Assembly (NCBI RefSeq): GCF_004798865.1
Contig: NW_025335455.1
Span: 124,001 to 188,000, forward strand
Direction of reading: 5' to 3'
Length of the DNA: 64,000 bases
Source of the DNA: Varanus komodoensis
Taxonomy: Eukaryota; Chordata; Lepidosauria; Squamata; Varanidae
The notes under the pieces were generated by a model that saw only the letters and a program-made list of their open reading frames with translations, ran no database searches and was not told the DNA's origin. How positions within the stretch are numbered: position 1 is the first letter of the stretch; the number at the start of each line of letters is the position of its first letter. The translations under genes and the position numbers were made by a program. Positions 11,101 to 20,606 of this stretch are shown one piece after another.

Positions 11101-13266
11101 AGAGATTCATCCCGAATGCAAATGTATATTTTGCACTTCCAATAAAGGGAATGTGGGCAATCTGCCCTCAATCAGAGCAAACTCCTACCAGACAGTTTTC
11201 AATTCTCCACTCTTTTGCTCGTTTCTGTTCCTCAAGCTTCTTTTTCTCTTTCTTCAGAAACTCCAGATGAGACTGGCTTTGTTCCTGTGGAAACAGAAAA
11301 AGATTTTCTTCTGTAAGATCACTCCATTTGATGCCAGATACTGATTGCCTAGAAAATAAGTTCTGATCATGAATGGCTAGCAATTTTCTGACAGTGGACT
11401 GACATTTCCATTCTACCTTGGGAAAATCAGGAAGCTCTCCTGTAACATACCATAGTTCCCAAGAACAGTTTCAGGAATAAGGTGCCCTTCGCACAAATTC
11501 TATCCTCACAGAGAGAAGTGCCCTTTTGGAGGCTTCCTTCCAGAAATGGGGCCTTGCTCAAATGAGGAAAACAAAAATGGAACACAGACTTGCAAAGGAA
11601 ATGCAAGAAGACATTAAGAAGTGCAAAAAAGGATTTTGAAGATTCTATCACAAATAACCTCAAGATCCAAACCTCTCACCTTTAGATGCACAGAAAGAAG
11701 GCAACTGGCTCAAGAAATGGGTGGTCCATTGGATGAAAAAGGAGTTAAGGAACACTAAAGGGAAAGTGAGGGTTGAGCAGTAAGGGCTCAGACCTGCTGC
11801 AAACACCACATCATTTAGTGTAGCAAAAACAAAGAGAGACAGTGAAGAGCTGTAAAAATCTCTCCACATTTCTGGAGTGGGCATCAAAAAATGCCGGATA
11901 CTTCAGTTGGTGCAGAATAGAGCTGCTAGGCTGCTGACGGGGACTGGGCATTGTTCTCATATAACCCCAGTCCTCTGTCAGCTTCACTGGCTCCCCATGG
12001 GAGTCCGGGCCCAATTCAAGGTGCTGGTGCTTACCTATAAAGCCCTAAACAGCTTGGGACCTGGGTACCTGAAGAAGCGCTTGTGTCCATATATGCCCTC
12101 CCGCCCCCTGAGATCGGCGGGGGAGGCTCTCCTCCGGGAACCCTCCGTGAAAGATAGGAGGGTGAGTACCTGGAGGAGGGCCTTCTCTGCCCTGGCGCCC
12201 CACCTATGGAATGTGCTCCCTAGAGAGGTCCGCCTGGCGCCGTCGTTATTTGTTTTTCAGCGCCAGGCCAAGACCATTTTATTTAAAAGTTATTTTAATT
12301 GTTAACTGATTATTTATTGGGTTTTATATTGTGCCAAAATGTCTCCAAAATTTTTAAGGTTAATTGTGCAAATGGTATTTGTTTTGTAAGCCGCCCCGAG
12401 GCTTTTTGCAAATGGGGCAGCATAGAAATGTTTTAAATAAATAAATAGCAAATGTGATTCAGCGGAACCAAATGCAAAGTGATGTCAAACAACTACTAAC
12501 TTCACGTATACCCTAATGGGTAAGAAATGCAAGCAAAGGCTGACACAAAACTCTCTAGACATGGAAGTGATAAATTGGTGATAGGGTAGACCAGGATTCA
12601 GTCTTAACCTCTGTTTTTTAATCTGAGCGTATCAACCTGGAACATATGAAGTACCAACAAGTGAAAGAGCCTTTGAGCAAGCCTAGAGTGCATTTCCTTT
12701 ACTGGCAAAGACAGACAAAAGGGACGAGGGCAAGAGTTTCTGGATCAGACGACATTCTTATTTATGTGCCTTTAAACACACACACACTGGACATGTTGGG
12801 AAGAAAGGATTTGAATGTCAAATATTGTGGTGTTTCCTACCTTGTATTGCTCAACAGCTTCTTCCAGGAGAAGTACATTGTGTGCTCGGTGCTCTGAGGA
12901 CCTTTTACAGTGTATGCACACTAATTCTCCGTCCTCAGTGCAAAACAGGCTGAGTTTCTTTTCATGTTTCGTACACAGATTCTCCTCGGGTAATCTGAGT
13001 GGGAAGTGTTTGATCATCTCTACCAGGTTTCTCAGTGGCCAGTTTGGCCGAATATTCTCTCTCTGGATCGGGGCTTGACAGAGAGGACACGTCACCTCCT
13101 CCCCAAAGTCTTCCTTCATGCTACAGTGCCTGAGGATACAGGTCTGGCAGTAGTTGTGGCCACAGTCCACGGACACTGCATTTGTCAGATATTCGTGGCA
13201 AATGGGGCACTTGACTTCCTCTTCCACATCTGCAAATTGTGGGGGCGCAGGCACAGCTGAGGCCAC
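4659..13266 (-). CDS. TRIM gene A: RING / B-box / coiled-coil / PRY-SPRY protein (TRIM27/TRIM39-like)
   Basis: Seven coding exons with consensus GT/AG ends: 13266-12841, 11284-11189, 8837-8607, 8462-8440, 7687-7575, 6543-6478 and 5185-4659. Joined they give 1482 nt, i.e. 493 aa plus stop, with no break. Domains: RING about residues 19-64, B-box2 about 97-132, coiled coil about 143-251, linker to 318, PRY/SPRY 319-493. The exon sizes 96, 231, 23 and 113 nt are those of class C-IV TRIM genes. The family are E3 ubiquitin ligases; the RING recruits the E2 and the SPRY selects the target. The start is the first ATG of the RING exon, 18 codons before the first RING Cys. The SPRY is somewhat divergent: the usual LDP and WEV motifs read MNP and WVV. 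Closest to RFP/TRIM27-, TRIM39- or TRIM7-like proteins; orthology cannot be settled here. Confidence 0.88.
5190..6470. other. Last intron of gene A
   Basis: Apart from the (AGTT)n run there is no exon and no element I recognise. Confidence 0.4.
5206..5226 (+). repeat. (AGTT)n microsatellite
   Basis: Five AGTT units directly 5' of the SPRY exon of gene A on the minus strand. Confidence 0.8.
6478..6543 (-). CDS. Gene A small linker exon (66 nt) with an internal duplication
   Basis: Acceptor CACAG and donor GTAC; phase 1 in and phase 1 out, so it fits between the 113-nt and SPRY exons. It encodes AVERVLSTEATERALVRPFNA after a split codon. The matching exon in gene C is only 27 nt. Here a 27-nt unit (ACAGAGGCT.. 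GGAGCGAG) appears twice in tandem, including the acceptor AG, so a second potential 3' splice site lies 27 nt inside the exon. Confidence 0.7.
6670..6862. repeat. Inverted-repeat element (MITE-like)
   Basis: GTCTGAACACAGC near 6.735 kb and its inverted partner TGTGTTCAGAC near 6.83 kb enclose TTATAAACCGCCCC and TTTTATAAACCCAC. A related diverged copy lies at about 1905-2100. Confidence 0.45.
8607..8837 (-). CDS. Gene A 231-nt coiled-coil exon
   Basis: Exactly 231 nt between a TTCCAG acceptor and a GTGAGA donor, 77 residues. It is rich in Glu, Lys, Leu and Gln in heptad-like spacing (VQLEQEKKRI at the start, ESKFLQ at the end). Together with the 96-nt exon at 11189-11284 it forms the TRIM dimerisation coiled coil. 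The 23-nt exon 8440-8462 (DTRNALG) and the 113-nt exon 7575-7687 follow. Confidence 0.88.
8996..11180. other. AT-rich intron of gene A
   Basis: No exon, splice-compatible ORF or classifiable repeat seen across about 2.2 kb. Confidence 0.45.
11880..12449 (+). mobile_element. L2-type LINE 3' fragment
   Basis: Encodes the typical C-terminal reverse-transcriptase tail (LQLVQNRAARLLTGT, HWLPMGVRAQFKVLVLTYKAL), with a 3' UTR and an AAATAAATA tail. It lies in the first intron of gene A. Confidence 0.85.
12841..13266 (-). CDS. Gene A exon 1: RING and B-box2
   Basis: Encodes 142 residues. The RING has CPIC, then CGHNYCQTC, then CPLC, so the C3HC4 ligands are complete. The B-box2 runs from CTKH to SSEHRAHN with its Cys/His ligands present. 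The exon ends in phase 0 after EQYK at a GTAGG donor, as in the paralogues. Confidence 0.9.
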
Positions 13267-15020
13267 CTCTGTGACTTCGTTATTCGAATAGGCGATCTGT
13301 GCGACCTGCAGGATGAAAGTAATATTGGCATGAGCTAGGAACTTTTCCTTGATGGGCCAGTTTGGCCCCCATGCTGGCGTTTCCGCTCCAAAGCCCCATC
13401 CTAGAAGATCAGTGGAGAGAATTTCCCCTTCCCCCTGCGTGCCTCACCCCCTCCCAATCAACAGCACTATCAACTGAAGGGGGCAACAATGGGGGTTGCC
13501 CCCTGTGGGTGCCTCATCCTCACCCCCAGAAAAACAGCTGGGTATTTTTCTCCCTGCTATCTTCTTTTGCCCCACATCTGCTCATAGTGGGGAAGTCATG
13601 GGACCAGAAAGGCTGCCCTGACCAGGACGTGTGGTGCAGGGTGCCCAGTGCTTGGGTCAGTGCACAGTGCAGGGCTGCTTCCCAAGGCTCCCCGGGGAAG
13701 GGGGCGAGGGGGGAGCGGGGCCGCTTCCCAAGGCTCCCCGGGGAAGGAGGGGACGGGGGAGCGGGCGAAGCATTTCCCTCACTCTGGCCAGCGCCATCAT
13801 GCCGCATCTCACTCTGCCCACCCGCACACCTTTTCCCCAAGGAAGAGGCACGTCAGGCAGCTGAGCAGCAGAGAAAGGGCACGGGTGGCCTTGTGTTGGG
13901 CTAACTGTTGCTCAAGCCACATTGGCACTTTGTAGGCGACTGCTATTTTTCAGATATGTGTGTGTGTGCGCGTGCGAAGCGTCCTTTGCAGCAGAATCCT
14001 CAGGTGTTTTAGGGGGTGCTCACATGGCCCTGCGTTCCCACCAGTTTCCCAGATGTAGATAGCACAGAAGCTCTTGAGAAAAGCCAAGTCAGGGCCAGTG
14101 CTAAGTAGCTTGCTGCAGCTCTGGAGAGGTCTCAGTGTTCCCACATTGTCTCTCGAGATACTGCAGGAGGACTGAGAGGGGGGAGGGAGGGAGGGAGGGA
14201 GGGAGGAAGAGGAGGAGGAAGGCCCATAACACCCCTGCCATGCCCATCCTGTCAGGCACAGGAGAATGCTAACCACGGTGCATGGTTCAGCCTCCCATGC
14301 AAGAGCCCAGGCAAGCATCACTTACCAAGGATGCCCTTTCAGTGCTCTGCCACTCTAACCAAGCAGCGCATATGCTCAGCTAAGACACACCCCTGTGAGA
14401 GGGGTGCTCTGCCAGGGAAGCGCCTTCCTGTGAGATGGCAGCAGCACAGCAGAGTTCAAGACATGGGCACCACACTGAGAAAACCTGTTTATGAAACTCT
14501 GTATTACAAGCTGCTGGAAGCACCTCTGGGCCATCTTCCTTGACCCTAGACCTGGAGACATTTGTGTGACACATGGAGGGGGGCAAGCAGGGCGGGTCAG
14601 CAAAAGAAGACCTCTGGAAGGAGGCTGCAAAAGGCTCATGAGCATTGTGTGCTAACAGGGAGCCAGGCGTGTGGCATTGGTGGATGGAGGAAACACGTTA
14701 TGCCTGCAGAAGGCCCATTCAGATTCAGGGAATCTAACTTGGTCGTTACTAACTTGTTGCATTGATTTTAGTGGGTTGACTTTAACATGATTTAAGCCTG
14801 TTTTTGGTCCAGATATATATATTCTGATAATGTGGAGAAATCAGAATATCCTATGCAATGGACGGGTATTGTTGATGCTGTGGGGAGCATTTATTTAGTC
14901 TCTGTTCCACCCAATAACTGAAGCTCTGGCTAGAGGGAGGAGCAGCTCTCATATAATGAATCTACATGGAACCCACAAAAAGGAAATCCAAATTAATGAC
15001 CCTCCCACTGTGCTTACTGC
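13267..15020. other. Interval between exon 1 of gene A and exon B
   Basis: Searched for coiled-coil or SPRY exons belonging to exon B and found none. The part near 13.67-13.77 kb is GC-rich, with a duplicated GGCTCCCCGGGGAAGG motif. A (GGGA)n run is at 14.18 kb. Confidence 0.45.
14176..14220 (+). repeat. (GGGA)n microsatellite
   Basis: Run of GGGA followed by GGA units. Confidence 0.85.
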
Positions 15021-15024
15021 CTAC

Positions 15025-15456
15025 CTGGCCTCCTTGGGCAATCTCTTCTGCTGGAACAACATCCTTGTGGCCCTTGTGCTCCTTGGAGTTGTCACACACC
15101 CGGCAAATGAGGCTTTGCTCCTCCCGGCAGAAGAGTCTCAGGGGCTGCTGGTGCCGCCCACACAGGCCCGGCTCGTCGCCCGCTTCGGCCCCTTCCTCAC
15201 GTCCCTTGGCCTTTGCTACGAGCTCGGCCAAGTCCTCGTCCGGCCTGACGTCGCCTTCCCGAAACGGCCTGCCGCACCGCGGGCAAGCGGCGCGCTCGCC
15301 GTCCGCCGCCCCCCAGCACTGCAGCAGGCACGCCCGGCAGAAGGTGTGCCCGCAGGCTATGCGCACCGGCTCCGTGAAGCCCTCGTGGCAAACCGGGCAA
15401 GCCAGGTCCTCGGAGAGCGGCTGGTCGGCTGCCATGGAGGCCTCTCCCGCCGGCAC
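15025..15456 (-). CDS. Orphan RING/B-box exon B, upstream of gene A
   Basis: An intact 144-codon TRIM first exon. The RING has CPVC, CGHTFCRAC and CPRC; the B-box2 runs from CGRH to SKEHKGHKD. It ends phase 0 at a consensus GTAGG donor after EEIAQGGQ. It is very GC-rich, unlike the exon 1 of gene A. I find no coiled-coil or SPRY exons between it and gene A (13.3-15.0 kb). It could be an alternative first exon spliced to gene A's coiled-coil exon (same phase) or a leftover of a truncated tandem copy. A second in-frame ATG lies 7 codons in (MAADQ). Confidence 0.7.
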
Positions 15457-15600
15457 AGCTGCAGCTTCGTTTGCAGCTGCAACCGCTGGCGGGCCGCTCC
15501 TCTTCCGGGAACTGCTGCGGCGCGGCGGGGAGGGAGGGCTTCACAGGCAGAATCACCAGCAGGACGAAAGCGGCGCCTGTTTGCGATTTTTTAAGCCTCT
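15150..15600. promoter_or_regulatory. CpG-rich region over exon B
   Basis: Dense CpG dinucleotides across exon B and its upstream flank, in contrast to the AT-rich surroundings. It is a likely promoter-type CpG island for minus-strand transcription starting near 15.5-15.6 kb. Confidence 0.5.
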
Positions 15601-15754
15601 TTGAACCACTGCTACAAAACGGAAGGTGCGTGTGAGCTTCCGCTCGTTGCCGATCACTTTTTGAATGTAGGAACTGCATACGGGCAAGTTTTATCCATGC
15701 ATTCTCTGGATAAAAATGCCCCAAACTACTTGAAGAACGACTCGGTGATACGGC

Positions 15755-16030
15755 GCAATTTATTTATCTATTTAAAACGTTTCTATACGGTCCCATACTT
15801 AGACGTCTCGGGACGGTTTACAACAAAATAATCCTAAAAACAGAAATAATAACAATTGCGGCAATATAGGAGATAGAGGAAATATATAAGGGGTGACCGT
15901 TCTGATGTTTACGCCTCAAAATATAAATGGGATCCAAGGGTACAAGCCCATGCACGTCCAGCCCGAACAAGTCCTGCAGCCTCTCGCATGCTCCTGTCAG
16001 GAATGCTCGGCCTTGCAGGGCCTTTTCTCC
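15755..16030 (-). mobile_element. L2-like LINE 3' tail, antisense
   Basis: AATTTATTTATCTATTTAAA followed by CTCGGGACGGTTTACAACA is the antisense L2/reptile LINE 3' end. Confidence 0.55.
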
Positions 16031-16079
16031 GTCTAAAAATTTCAACCTAAAAAAAAAATTCAACCTTTTCTCCGTCTAA

Positions 16080-16290
16080 GCACGCAGAGTTTGCGCGCCA
16101 AAACTCGCCCTCGGGCGTTGGCCGCAGCAGGAGCGCGCGATCGTGCGGCTACGGGTGCAGCGGCCCCGCGCGCGCCCTCTTCCGGCGAGTCGCAAGAGCG
16201 GCTGCTGCGCCGCTCCGGCAAAGCCGTTCTGCGCTTTCAGTTACCGGTTTCAACGAAAGGCCGAGGACGGGGCAGAAGGCCCTAAATAAA
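16080..16290. promoter_or_regulatory. Short CpG-rich block upstream of exon B
   Basis: Very high density of CG and GCGC over about 200 bp (GCGCGCC near 16.095 and 16.17 kb). No coding exon is recognised. It may be a second promoter or 5'UTR exon for the A/B unit. Confidence 0.35.
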
Positions 16291-16984
16291 ATGGGGTGGA
16301 GGAGGAGGGAAGAGGGATGTCCTCCCTTTTAACCTGCGTCTGACTCGTCAGGAAAAAAGGTAACTGGAGACAGCAACCTTCCAAGTAAGGAAGGCACCGG
16401 CTTCTACGTACTTGAAGTGCCCTAGTTATACATGTCCACTTGCTCTTAAAAAGAAAACATTACAAGCGGCCTACCCGAAAAGTTATGACAGGGACCCGTG
16501 AGATTACAGATGTTGATAGCAGTTGAGCTTACAGAGAGAAAAAAAGCGGGGGAGGGGGAGGGGGAGGTCGAAAACAGCACGACTTCTATGGAAAATTCCA
16601 CAATATATTAAAAACGTACCGCACAATTCTAAGCACATTCAGTCAGAGGAAAATTCTGAAACTCCCAGTATCCCCAGCCAGCATGCTGGGTGTTTAGGAC
16701 TCTTTCTGTGTGGGTATGTTGGGTAACTTGCACCCAGTAATTCATCTCATTAGGATCACTCAGAAATGGCCTTTATCTAAGCATGAAGAAATTTCTTCTC
16801 GCAGACCTTTGGGATTGACAAAGTAGCATAACTTTTCTACTGCTAAGCTACATTTATTCATTTATTCATGTACAAAGATCTACATTTATTCAAATACAGC
16901 CATGCCATCTTCTTATGGAACATCGTCATAACTCTCCAAACCCCGAATTGTGTTGCAACGAATGTACTAAATGTGTCCATCTGG

Positions 16985-17100
16985 CTGTCGGTCTTAACTG
17001 GGGCTTTTTTTAGGGGTAGGGCTTATATTACAAGCATCCTAAAAAATCATGTTAGGGCTTATTTTCCGGTTAGGTCTTATTTTCAGTGAAACAGGGTACT
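16985..17100. repeat. Unclassified repeat
   Basis: GGGGTAGGGCTTATATTAC and GTTAGGGCTTATTTTCCGG, an internally repetitive motif I have seen scattered in vertebrate genomes but cannot assign. Confidence 0.35.
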
Positions 17101-17735
17101 TCACTCTAGGAATCCTGTATATAAGCATCACATTATCAATTTTTTTTCAATTTTGTTTGTTTCAGTTTCAGATTTTCCAATCACGTTCATTTCATTAAGA
17201 ACTTTGAAATGTTTTCCAAAGAGCATGAAAATGTATATACATTTGTACTTTTGTACACAGTTCTAATAAATGCATTTTAGATATTGTCAGTGGCTGGGCA
17301 TCAGGCTGGGGACCCAGATGACCGGTACAATATACAGGCCCATTCAAAATTGTGGTCAGGCAGCCCAGAGATCAAGGTGGGTAGCAGAAGGGCAAGATAG
17401 GCCAGTCTGAACAGAGCAGAGCAATCAATGCCAGCCAGGAGCCGAAAGCCAGAGAGACAAGCCGAGAAGCACAAGCCAGAGCAGGTGAAGCCAGGCATGG
17501 TGCAGAGGATGCTCCAACATCAAGACCACCCCCCCCCTTTTTTTTTTGGCCGAGGCCCTTCTGTATAGCTCTTCCCTCAGGGCTCCCAGGTGGTGCTCAT
17601 AACCTCCCAGGTGGCTGTGATTGACTGTGGGCCTAGTCCTGCAACCAGCAGGGCTGCTATTCTGGTCTCTGGCCAGGAGAGGCAGCCCTGGTGCTGCCTC
17701 TGAACCTCACTGATATATTGCCTGAACATTTAGAT

Positions 17736-18138
17736 CATGGGTCCTCAAACTGCGGCCTGTGGGCCAGATCCGGCCCGCCATGCCCATTTATCCGGCCCAC
17801 CACAGAGGTTTTGGACCCGTTGCGCACACCTGCACCCACGTGCGTGCCCTCCGCCTACCTTGCTCTGTGCGCGGGGAGGCGGTGGCTTGTTCGCTTGGAG
17901 AAAATGACCTCCAAGTGAGCGAGCCGCTGCCTCGTGTGCCCGCCTCGCGGTGCATGCCTGCCTTTGCCTCGCCTTGCCTGCGCGCCCTGCTCCAGCCTCC
18001 GTGTGCACCCCTGTGCAAGCCACCCCCAGCCCTGCCCCCTCGCTGGCCCATGTGCACCACCGGCACCACCTTTCCGGCCCACGCCCAGCACCAGCACCTT
18101 TCAGCTGGCCCCCTGGTGGGAAAGTCTGAGGACCCCTG
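17736..18138. mobile_element. hAT-type MITE with 8-bp target-site duplication
   Basis: Left end CATGGGTCCTCAAACT, right end AGTCTGAGGACCCCTG (inverted), flanked by identical ATTTAGAT at 17728-17735 and 18139-18146. The GC-rich interior has no transposase; it is non-autonomous. Confidence 0.85.
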
Positions 18139-18210
18139 ATTTAGATGCATTGCCTACACATTTTTCAGAACAATTCTGCTGCTATAATACATGGCATTTT
18201 TACCAATGCA

Positions 18211-18556
18211 CAGTATACCCCCGTGAAGTCGCGGTTCAGCATTCAAGGCTTCAGTCTTTCACGGGATTTTTCTACGAGTGAGTCCAAACTGACCTCCTTG
18301 CGGGTAAGCCGGTGCCTCACTGCACCGGCTTACTCGCCAGGAGATTGTTTCCTCCAAGTTTGGACTCGCTCAGAGAAAACGATCTCTGCATGCGCCCGCT
18401 CCTGCCTCGCCATGCACGCCCCCCGGCCCGGCCTGCCCACGCCTCCCACCTGCACCGCCTTGGCAGCTGGCGCCCATCGCCAGCACCAAATTAGCGGCTT
18501 TTCACAATTTGCAGGTGTTTTAGGAACGTAACCCCCAAAATTTCGGGGGACTACTG
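18211..18556. mobile_element. Tigger/mariner-like foldback MITE
   Basis: Ends CAGTATACCCCCG and inverted GGGGGACTACTG. The interior holds a long inverted repeat (GGTAAGCCGGTGC ... GCACCGGCTTACTCGCC). The TA duplication is not clear. No transposase. Confidence 0.6.
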
Positions 18557-18828
18557 TACACATCTTTGTGTACACTGTCACCTAATATACAGATTTTTGC
18601 TTGAATTTGACAAGCTAGATCCACTGCAAAATTTAAGGAAGTGCATTTGAGATGTGAAAAGAGTTTAGTGTGCATATAGGTTGAAAGTGCAAAATTAGAT
18701 GAAAGGTGAACTGAACAAATTTCTTCCTCACTCCTGTTCACAGGGAACAGCAAGAGCTCTAAGCTAAAATATGCTGATATTTTTCACTCCACTCCTTTTG
18801 CTTTTGGCCCCACCTACCACTTGAATAA

Positions 18829-19180
18829 AGGGACTGCAGGTGGTGCAGTGGTTTAAACCGCTGTGCTGCTGGGCTGGTTGATCGAAAGCTCGCTGGGTTG
18901 AATCTGCACAATGGAGTGAGTTCCCGTTGCTCTGTCCCTGCTCCTGCCAACCTTGCAGTTCAAAAGTATGCAAATGCAAGTAGATAAAAAGGTACCATTT
19001 TGGTGGGCAGGTAACAGCATTCCGTGCACTTCCGTGTTTAGTCATGCCGGCCACATGACCACGGAGACTGCGGACAAACGCTGGCTCCCTCGGCTAGGAA
19101 ATGGAGATGAGCGCCGCCCCCTAGAGTCAGGCATGACTGGACGTAATGTCAAGGGGAAACCGTTGCCTTCACCTTACCAC
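18829..19180 (+). mobile_element. ACA-type tRNA-derived squamate SINE
   Basis: tRNA-like head (GGTGGTGCAGTGGTTTAAAC), then the body AGTAGATAAAAAGGTACC, GCCGGCCACATGACC and AGAGTCAGGCATGACTGGAC. I recognise this as the ACA SINE family from memory of squamate genomes. Confidence 0.75.
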
Positions 19181-19546
19181 TGGAATGTGATTTTCCTGAG
19201 AACTTTTCCAAAATGGAATTTGGCACTCAGGCTGAAAAAGTTTCTAACCCCGTTAAGGAGACAGTGTTAGTGCTGCTGGGGAATCTCCTCAAAATTTGGT
19301 GCAGAGAAGGGAATGGCAGGTCCTCCCAACAGTTCTGCAAGGAAAACCAGGCAAACCATACCAGTAGGCTGCCCCAATACCACACCTTAATCATCCGCTG
19401 CAGTACCTTATGGATCTCTCGGCACAAGGTGCAAGCCGTGGCACCGCTTTAATTTTTCCCCACCTGAAACCTGATTAGGTCTGAGGTACTGAAATTAGCA
19501 TGGATTCAGATCAGGAGAAACATGCTCAATTGGGGTACATAAGACA

Positions 19547-19552
19547 TTTATT
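19547..19552 (-). terminator. Possible polyadenylation signal of gene C
   Basis: AATAAA on the minus strand about 480 nt past the gene C stop. No other convincing signal lies nearer. Confidence 0.35.
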
Positions 19553-20034
19553 AAAAAGAGTGAAAATATTAAAAGAGGGAAGGGGGAAAGGGAGTTAGGC
19601 AAGGAATACAAACTGGCTTATACAGGCTCCTTTAGCACAAAAAATGATGAAAACTAGCCCTGGCTGCTCAGCATGGCGCCCAGGCCCTCCTTGGGGAAAC
19701 ATCCTGCCAGTTCTTTCTTGCATGGCTGAGACAACAGGCAAATCCCTTGGGGAGGCTTGTAGCATCCCTGCATGGTAGCTGGGCAGGTTTCCTTTAGTGA
19801 GCCCACCCTCTTGCTATCCTTGGCAGAGGATATGTTCCCACAGTCCTCCGAGCTGAGACTTACTTGCGGCCACTCAGCTGGTCTTGAGGGCAGAACTGCC
19901 CAGCACCAATCCGATCAGATGGCGGCCAGTCTCCTCAGCTTGCTCAAACAAACCGCCCCAAGATGGAGTCCAAGAAGCAAAACGGCCTTTTCACAGTTAA
20001 CCCCACCCCACCTGAAGGGTGGATTTCTCCAAAG

Positions 20035-20606
20035 TTAGCACTTCAGGCAAACACCGTAACCCACATAGAAATAAGGCCTAATCCCCTCTCCGGAAAAAGA
20101 AGCTGAAGAGAAACAGAAGATTGGGTTGTCACCGTCAGTATCAAAAAACTCCACGTAGCCCTTTTCATAGTCCAGGGACACTTGGATCTTCCTGGGCAGA
20201 AGATTCCTGGCCAAACAGGTCCACTCTGGGGAAGTAAAAGCCCAAAGGAAACATGGTGGAAATGATTCATCCAAGGAGCCATAGGCAGACTTCCTCTCCT
20301 TTCCCACAGCCCAGACCCCTGCAGTGGGAGGAGTAAGACTGTTCCAACTGGTTTGCTTGAAAGACTCTCGTACAACCCCTACGGCCCACTCCGTCTCTTC
20401 TTCCTCTTGTACCTCCACCCTCACCTCCACCTCCCACCAGTGTCTGCCTGCCATGAATCTCTCGCGGCCGAGTACACAAGGATCCAGGTAGAATCTCTCA
20501 CGGCTCCTGAGCAGGTCCAGTTTCCTCTCTCCATATCTCACACTCTTCAGGTCCTCAGAGACAACTAGGTATTGGTATGCCGTCTCAGGATCCAAAGTCA
20601 CACTCA
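20035..20606 (-). CDS. Gene C last exon: PRY-SPRY domain
   Basis: 190 codons plus stop from a phase-1 start (V-S-V-T-L-D-P). The landmarks LDPETAY, ERFMAGRHWWEVEV, EWAVGVVRES, GVWAVG, PRKIQVSLDYEKG, VEFFDTD and GIRPYFYVG are all present, so PRY and SPRY look complete. Confidence 0.92.

Noticed and set aside
11288-11300. GAAACAGAAA, a loose ISRE-like match in the intron of gene A
   Set aside because: It lacks the (C/G)(T/C) ending, overlaps the splice acceptor of an internal exon and is not in a promoter context.
13362-13904. 180-codon plus-strand ORF
   Set aside because: GC-rich and duplicated sequence, no recognisable domain, overlapping ORFs in other frames.
14956-15724. Long ORFs of about 175-212 codons overlapping exon B in other frames
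   Set aside because: Shadows of the GC-rich RING/B-box exon. Only one frame carries zinc-ligand spacing.
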